Origin: an uncultured Ruminococcus sp.
GTDB lineage: Bacteria; Bacillota; Clostridia; Oscillospirales; CAG-272
Assembly: GCA_902797495.1 (NCBI GenBank)
Contig: CADBTH010000186.1
Location: forward strand, 1 to 11,483
Direction of reading: 5' to 3'
DNA: 11,483 nt
Part shown: piece by piece, positions 6,981-11,483 of the stretch
How the letters are laid out: the number at the start of each line of letters is the position of its first letter
How positions within the stretch are numbered: the first letter of the stretch is position 1
Made by a program: the position numbers and the translations under genes
Notes under the pieces: generated by a model
Seen by the model: the letters and a program-made list of their open reading frames with translations, nothing else
Told to the model about the DNA's origin: nothing
Databases searched by the model: none

Positions 6981-7011
6981 TGTTTCTCCGTGCAAAATCG
7001 CGGTAAAACTC

Positions 7012-7041
7012 TTGCAAAAGCCGTTCTTTCCGTAGTATAAT
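7012..7041 (+). promoter_or_regulatory. Sigma-A promoter of the purA-purB-guaA operon
   Basis: TTGCAA (7012-7017), an 18-base spacer and consensus TATAAT (7036-7041) precede purA. The expected leader is only about 30 bases, too short for a purine riboswitch, and no PurR box is evident. TGCAAAA occurs at 6991-6997 and again at 7013-7019, a 22-base period, and could mark an operator. Confidence 0.75.
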
Positions 7042-7076
7042 ATAAAATAGATTTTTATTTTTATAAGGAGAGAGTC

Positions 7077-8351
7077 ATGTCAAACTGCGCTATCGTCGGC
7101 ATCAACTGGGGCGACGAGGGAAAAGGAAGAATGGTCGATCTTCTGACCGAAGATTTCGACGTCGTCGTCCGGTATCAGGGAGGAGGAAACGCGGGTCACA
7201 CCGTTATCAACGAATTCGGAAAATTCGCGCTCCATCTGCTCCCGTCCGGCATCTTCAGACCGAACGTCGTGAACGTTCTCGGAAACGGAGTCGCTCTCGA
7301 CCCCGAAAATCTGGCTCTTGAGATAGACACCGTGAGGGAAAAGGGAGTCCCTCTTTCACCGGAGAACCTGAAGATCAGCGACAGAGCGTCTCTTCTCCTC
7401 CCGTGGCACCGCGACCTCGACGAGCTCGAAGAGAGGCGTCTCGCGGACAAAAAATACGGCTCTACAAAGCAGGGCATCGCGCCGTTCTACTCAGACAAAT
7501 ATCAGAAGAAGACGGTCCTGGCGGGCGAGATATTCGACCGCGAAAGAATGATGGCGCACCTTCTCGAGATCGCAGAATGGAAAAACCTCATTCTGACGAA
7601 GGTATACGGAGCGGAGCCTTACACGGAGGAAAAGCTTGCCGCGTGGTACGATACTTACTGCGAAAAAATAAAGCCTTACGTCTGCGACACGGGAAAGATC
7701 CTCGCGCGCGCCTCAAAGGACGGAAAAAACATTCTGTTCGAAGCTCAGCTCGGATCCCTTCGCGACCTCGATTACGGCATCTACCCCTACACGACGTCGT
7801 CGAACGCGATCGCGGCGTACGCGCCGGTCGGCTCGGGACTTCCGTCCGCTAAAATAGACGAGGTCATAGGAGTCGTCAAAGCTTATTCGACCTGCGTCGG
7901 CGAAGGTCCCTTCACGTGCGAGATGTTCGGGGACGAGGCGGACCGCCTGCGCGACGCCGGCGGCGAGTACGGCGCGAAGACGGGAAGGCCCCGCCGCGTC
8001 GGTCCGGTCGACCTCGTCGCGACGAGATACGGAGTCGCCGTTCAGGGAGCGACGGCGCTCGCGCTAACTAAAATGGACGTCATGAGCTATATGGATAAGA
8101 TACCGGTCTGCACCCACTACGTGCTGAACGGAGAAGTGACGGACGACTTCCCGTTCCCGTCCGACCTTGCGGACGCCGAGCCCGTGATCGAGTACGTCGA
8201 CGGATGGGGATGCGACATATCGAAAGTCAGAAAATACGAAGACCTGCCCGCCGCGGCGAGAGCGTACGTCGAAATGATAGAGAACGCCGTCGGATGCAGA
8301 ATAAAATACGTTTCCGTCGGAGCGGAACGCGACAGTATAATCATAAGATAA
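7077..8351 (+). CDS. purA: Adenylosuccinate synthase
   Basis: This enzyme joins IMP and aspartate using GTP to make adenylosuccinate, the first step of the AMP branch, in the cytoplasm. The length of 424 residues is typical. WGDEGKGR (11-18) is the phosphate loop with catalytic D13 and K16; GGGNAGHTV (35-43) carries the second catalytic residue, H41. TGRPRR (302-307) is the aspartate-binding loop, and TKMD (331-334) recognises the guanine. The IMP loop reads YGSTKQGIAP (127-136) instead of the common GTTGRGIGP. The FEGAQGTLLDID motif reads FEAQLGSLRDLD (221-232), which shifts the Gln by one place. I recall similar forms in Firmicutes, so this is likely a subtype rather than a defect. AGGAG lies 6 bases before the ATG. 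It is the first gene of the operon, 10 bases ahead of purB. Confidence 0.97.
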   Translation: MSNCAIVGINWGDEGKGRMVDLLTEDFDVVVRYQGGGNAGHTVINEFGKFALHLLPSGIFRPNVVNVLGNGVALDPENLALEIDTVREKGVPLSPENLKISDRASLLLPWHRDLDELEERRLADKKYGSTKQGIAPFYSDKYQKKTVLAGEIFDRERMMAHLLEIAEWKNLILTKVYGAEPYTEEKLAAWYDTYCEKIKPYVCDTGKILARASKDGKNILFEAQLGSLRDLDYGIYPYTTSSNAIAAYAPVGSGLPSAKIDEVIGVVKAYSTCVGEGPFTCEMFGDEADRLRDAGGEYGAKTGRPRRVGPVDLVATRYGVAVQGATALALTKMDVMSYMDKIPVCTHYVLNGEVTDDFPFPSDLADAEPVIEYVDGWGCDISKVRKYEDLPAAARAYVEMIENAVGCRIKYVSVGAERDSIIIR

Positions 8352-8361
8352 GAGGTTTAAA

Positions 8362-9780
8362 ATGGGATACGACAAATACGAATCGCCGCTGTCTTCGAGA
8401 TACGCGTCGGAATATATGCTGAAGCTCTTTTCGGCAAGGCACAGAACGGAAACCTGGAGAAGGCTCTGGGTGGCTCTCGCGAAAGCGGAGTCCGCGCTCG
8501 GGCTGCCCGTCACGGACGAGCAGATAAGGGAACTTGAGGACAACGTTGAAAACATCGATTTCGACGTCGTCGCGGAACGCGAAAAGGTGGTGCGTCACGA
8601 CGTTATGGCGCACGTTTACGCGTACGGGAAAGCTGCTCCTTCCGCCGCCGGCATCAGCCACCTCGGCGCGACGAGTTGTTACGTCACGGACAACGCCGAC
8701 ATGATGATCTACCGCGACGCGCTGAGATTCGTCAGAAGCGAGGTCATAGGAGTCATCAAAAACCTCGCCCGTTTCGCGCGCGAAACGAAGGATATACCGA
8801 CCCTCGGCTACACTCACTATCAGCCGGCTCAGCTCGTGACGGTCGGAAAGCGCGCCTCCCTCTGGATCCAGGATTTCGTATCCGACGTCGAGGAGATAGA
8901 CTTCGTCCTCTCGGGCATGAAACTGCTCGGATGCCGCGGAGCTACCGGCACCGAGGCGAGCTTCGTCGATCTTTTCGAGGGCGACACCGCAAAGATCGAC
9001 AGGCTCAACCGCATGATATGCGACGAGTTCGGATTTGAAAAATACTACTCCGTATCCGGTCAGACCTACACGAGAAAAGCCGATTCGAGGATACTTAACT
9101 GTCTGTCCGCCGTAGCGCAGAGCGCTTACAAGATGGCGAACGATATAAGGCTTCTTCAGCACGACCGTCAGATCGAAGAGCCTTTCGAGAAGAATCAGAT
9201 CGGCTCATCCGCGATGGCTTACAAGCGCAACCCGATGAGGTGCGAGCGCATCTGTTCCCTCGCGAGATACCTCATGGCCGACGCGGCGAACGCGCCGATG
9301 ACCTCGTCCGTACAGTGGCTCGAGCGAACGCTCGACGACTCCGCGAACCGCCGCATCTCGATGCCCGAGGGCTTCCTTTGCGCGGACGCGATCCTCAAGA
9401 TCGCCGCGAACGTCACGAACGGGATACACGTAAACGAAAAAGTGATAGAGAAGACCGTGGCGGAGTATCTTCCCTTCATAGCCACCGAAAACCTCATGAT
9501 GGAGGGAGTCAAGGCTGGAGGCGACCGCCAGGCGCTCCACGAGATCGTAAGAGAATGCTCGATGGAGGCGACGGCGAGAATGAAGGAGGGCTTTTCCTGC
9601 GACCTCGCCGAAAGGCTCGCTGCGCGCGAAGATTTCCCGCTCGACCGCGCAAGGATAGAAGCGGCGCTCGAGCCCGCGAAATTCGTCGGCCGCTGCCCCG
9701 AACAGGTGGAGCGTTTCCTTGACGAGATCGCGCCTCTCCTCGAAGAAGAATCCGCAAAGGCGGAAGAGATCAATATCTGA
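8362..9780 (+). CDS. purB: Adenylosuccinate lyase
   Basis: This enzyme splits fumarate from adenylosuccinate to give AMP, and from SAICAR in the IMP pathway. The 472-residue product is in the longer class of the family. Fumarase/aspartase superfamily marks are RHDVMAH (78-84), SHLGATS (99-105), THYQPAQ (151-157) and the signature GSSAMAYKRNPMRCE (281-295). The Ser pair S282-S283 lies on the mobile catalytic loop, and H152 is the expected catalytic His. GAGG lies just before the ATG, and the 10-base gap after purA indicates one transcript. Together with PurA it completes the conversion of IMP to AMP. Confidence 0.97.
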   Translation: MGYDKYESPLSSRYASEYMLKLFSARHRTETWRRLWVALAKAESALGLPVTDEQIRELEDNVENIDFDVVAEREKVVRHDVMAHVYAYGKAAPSAAGISHLGATSCYVTDNADMMIYRDALRFVRSEVIGVIKNLARFARETKDIPTLGYTHYQPAQLVTVGKRASLWIQDFVSDVEEIDFVLSGMKLLGCRGATGTEASFVDLFEGDTAKIDRLNRMICDEFGFEKYYSVSGQTYTRKADSRILNCLSAVAQSAYKMANDIRLLQHDRQIEEPFEKNQIGSSAMAYKRNPMRCERICSLARYLMADAANAPMTSSVQWLERTLDDSANRRISMPEGFLCADAILKIAANVTNGIHVNEKVIEKTVAEYLPFIATENLMMEGVKAGGDRQALHEIVRECSMEATARMKEGFSCDLAERLAAREDFPLDRARIEAALEPAKFVGRCPEQVERFLDEIAPLLEEESAKAEEINI

Positions 9781-9791
9781 AAGGCAAAACA

Positions 9792-11342
9792 ATGGATAAA
9801 ATTCTCGTCCTCGATTTCGGAGGACAATACAATCAGCTCATAGCGAGAAGAGTCAGGTCTTTCGGCGTCTTCGCCGAGATACTTCCCTACACGGCAAAAC
9901 TTGAAAAAATAAAGAAAAACGCCTACAAAGGAATAATTTTCACGGGCGGGCCGAACTCCGTGTTCGATCCTGAATCCCCGCACTATTCAAAGGAGATACT
10001 GTCGATCGGCGTACCCGTTCTCGGCATCTGCTACGGATGTCAGCTCATGGCGTGGATGTCCGGCGGCACGGTTGAGACCGCTCCCGTTTCCGAATACGGG
10101 AAGGTCACGCTCAAGGCAAAGACAGGCTCAAGGCTTCTCGACGGCGTTCCCGCGAAAAGCACGGTTTGGATGAGCCATACCGACTACGTCGCGAAGGCTC
10201 CGGGCGGATTCCGCATAACCGCGCGCACCGACGACTGCCCCTGCGCCGCGATGGAAAACGAAGAGCGGCGCCTTTACGCGGTGCAGTTCCACCCGGAAGT
10301 TACGCACACGGAATACGGCGACTCGATACTGAAAAACTTCGTCCTCGGTATATGCGCCTGCAGCCGCGACTGGGCGATGGACGATTTTATAGACCGCACG
10401 GTCGGAAAAATACGCGAGACGGTAGGAGATAAAAAGGTCATCCTCGGCCTCTCGGGCGGAGTCGACAGTTCCGTCGCCGCGGCTCTCATCAGCCGCGCTA
10501 TAGGGAAAAATCTCACCTGCGTTTTCGTCGATCAGGGACTTATGAGAAAGGACGAGGGGGACTTTGTCGAAAGCACTTTCACAAAGCTCTTCGACATGAA
10601 CTTCATAAGAGTCGACGCGTCGGACAAGTTCTTTGAAAAGCTGAAGGGGATAAAAGACCCCGAGCGCAAGAGAAAGCGCATCAGCCGCGAGTTTTACAAC
10701 GTCTTCTGGGACGTGATCCGCGACATCGCCGACGGCGACGCGTTCTTCGCGCAGGGAACGATCTACCCCGACAGGATAGAAAGCGGAAAAGGCGCTACCA
10801 AAGGTAAAGCGGGAAGCTCCGTCATAAAGACCCACCACAACATGGGCAAGATCCCGAAGGACGTCGATTTTCTCGGCGTGATCGAGCCTCTCGGCGATCT
10901 CTTTAAGGACGAGGTGCGTTCCGTCGGAGAACGCCTCGGCATCCCGCGCGAGCTCGTCTGGCGTCAGCCGTTCCCGGGCCCCGGACTCGGCGTCAGAATA
11001 ATAGGAGAGGTCACGAGGGATAAAGTCAGGCTTCTTCAGGAAGCGGACTATATCCTCCGCGACGAGATGGCAAAGTGCGGCTATGAAAAGGAGCTGAGTC
11101 AGTTCTTCTGCGTTTTCACCGGTTCAAAGGCGGTCGGCGTAATGGGCGACCACAGAACCTACGAAAACGTAATAGCGCTGCGCGCGGTAACTACCGACGA
11201 CTTCATGACCGCGGATTGGGCAAAGATACCGTACGACATACTCGCAAAAGTTTCAAGCCGCATCACGAACGAAGTCCGCGGCATCAACCGCATCGTCTAC
11301 GACATAACTTCAAAGCCCCCCGCAACGGTGGAGTGGGAATAA
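9792..11342 (+). CDS. guaA: GMP synthase (glutamine-hydrolysing)
   Basis: This enzyme makes GMP from XMP, ATP and glutamine. The 516-residue product is full length. The N-terminal class I amidotransferase domain (1-190) has C80 in GICYG and H167 and E169 in HPEV, forming the catalytic triad. The ATP-pyrophosphatase domain follows with the P-loop SGGVDSS (221-227). The C-terminal dimerisation domain includes QPFPGPGLGVRI (392-403) and ends in the family signature TSKPPATVEWE. The start is 11 bases after purB, with AAGG 7 bases before the ATG. guaB, which would supply XMP, is not in the window. The stop TAA is followed at once by TGA. The 3' end of guaA is a known insertion site for genomic islands in many bacteria. 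Confidence 0.98.
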   Translation: MDKILVLDFGGQYNQLIARRVRSFGVFAEILPYTAKLEKIKKNAYKGIIFTGGPNSVFDPESPHYSKEILSIGVPVLGICYGCQLMAWMSGGTVETAPVSEYGKVTLKAKTGSRLLDGVPAKSTVWMSHTDYVAKAPGGFRITARTDDCPCAAMENEERRLYAVQFHPEVTHTEYGDSILKNFVLGICACSRDWAMDDFIDRTVGKIRETVGDKKVILGLSGGVDSSVAAALISRAIGKNLTCVFVDQGLMRKDEGDFVESTFTKLFDMNFIRVDASDKFFEKLKGIKDPERKRKRISREFYNVFWDVIRDIADGDAFFAQGTIYPDRIESGKGATKGKAGSSVIKTHHNMGKIPKDVDFLGVIEPLGDLFKDEVRSVGERLGIPRELVWRQPFPGPGLGVRIIGEVTRDKVRLLQEADYILRDEMAKCGYEKELSQFFCVFTGSKAVGVMGDHRTYENVIALRAVTTDDFMTADWAKIPYDILAKVSSRITNEVRGINRIVYDITSKPPATVEWE

Positions 11343-11348
11343 TGACAG

Positions 11349-11392
11349 AATCCCGCAAATCCTTGTAATATAAGGGCTTGCGGGATTTTTTT
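11349..11392 (+). terminator. Strong intrinsic terminator of the purine operon
   Basis: AATCCCGCAA (11349-11358) pairs with TTGCGGGATT (11378-11387), with an inner CCTT/AAGG stem (11361-11364 and 11372-11375), and is followed by a run of T to 11392. Confidence 0.92.
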
Positions 11393-11399
11393 GCGCTTT

Positions 11400-11419
11400 T
11401 TGACCCAAGATTGACCCAA
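11400..11419 (+). repeat. Direct repeat TTGACCCAA x2, 11-bp period
   Basis: TTGACCCAA occurs at 11400-11408 and 11411-11419, one helical turn apart, so the two copies face the same side of the DNA. It lies between the operon terminator and the next promoter. It could be an integrase arm site or a regulator-binding site. Neither is shown. Confidence 0.6.
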
Positions 11420-11448
11420 AAATGCCATAAAAATTGTCTGCATTCCTC

Positions 11449-11477
11449 TTTACAATAAAATTATTTTATGGTAAAAT
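11449..11477 (+). promoter_or_regulatory. Predicted promoter of a gene beyond the right edge
   Basis: TTTACA (11449-11454), a 17-base spacer and TAAAAT (11472-11477) form a good sigma-A promoter reading out of the window. Its gene is not visible. Confidence 0.6.
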
Positions 11478-11483
11478 AATTAA

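Noticed and set aside
7042..7076. Purine riboswitch in front of purA
   Set aside because: The leader is only about 30 bases and has none of the conserved three-way-junction bases.
8341..9162. Minus-strand open frame (273 codons) opposite purB
   Set aside because: Antisense shadow of purB, whose motifs are unmistakable.
1..11483. CRISPR array, tRNA, rRNA or insertion sequence
   Set aside because: No regularly spaced repeats, cloverleaf, rRNA motifs or transposase seen; intergenic gaps are all under about 240 bases.

Overview
The window looks like chromosomal DNA of an anaerobic Clostridia-type Bacillota, probably a gut or rumen Oscillospiraceae-like lineage. No rRNA is present, so this rests on indirect signs: a secreted protein with a type I dockerin, strong AGGAG ribosome binding sites, AT-rich sigma-A promoters between GC-rich genes (third codon positions mostly G or C), and a PurA of a divergent type that I recall from Firmicutes. 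The high GC at third positions produces many long antisense and shadow reading frames, which I have left out.

Layout. Positions 1-4329 hold three minus-strand genes, each with its own promoter. In order of transcription they are a CDF metal-cation efflux protein (4329-3457), a family GH20 beta-N-acetylhexosaminidase without a signal peptide (3376-1829), and the first 575 residues of a secreted dockerin protein that runs off the left edge (1725-1). The CDF gene and the plus-strand gene at 4564 diverge from a shared intergenic region with a promoter on each strand. The 4564-6222 gene encodes a membrane-anchored protein with a degenerate M23/LytM peptidase domain. It converges on a minus-strand six-helix DUF308/HdeD-like membrane protein (6886-6278), and the two share a bidirectional terminator. 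A second divergent intergenic region (6887-7076) then leads into a tight plus-strand operon, purA-purB-guaA (7077-11342), closed by a strong terminator.

How the genes work together. purA and purB convert IMP to AMP, and guaA makes GMP from XMP, so one transcript serves the last steps of both purine branches; guaB is not in the window. The remaining genes look like separate single-gene units concerned with the cell envelope, glycans or metals. The GH20 enzyme probably works on imported amino-sugar oligosaccharides, while the dockerin protein is exported.

The most interesting points are: the M23-family protein has lost its metal ligands and so is likely a scaffold or regulator; the dockerin sits in the middle of its protein between two copies of a jelly-roll-like module; several sites pack a terminator-like hairpin against a promoter; and the 3' flank of guaA, a known integration hot spot, carries a 9-bp direct repeat with an 11-bp period. 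No complete mobile element, CRISPR array, tRNA, rRNA or known riboswitch is visible.
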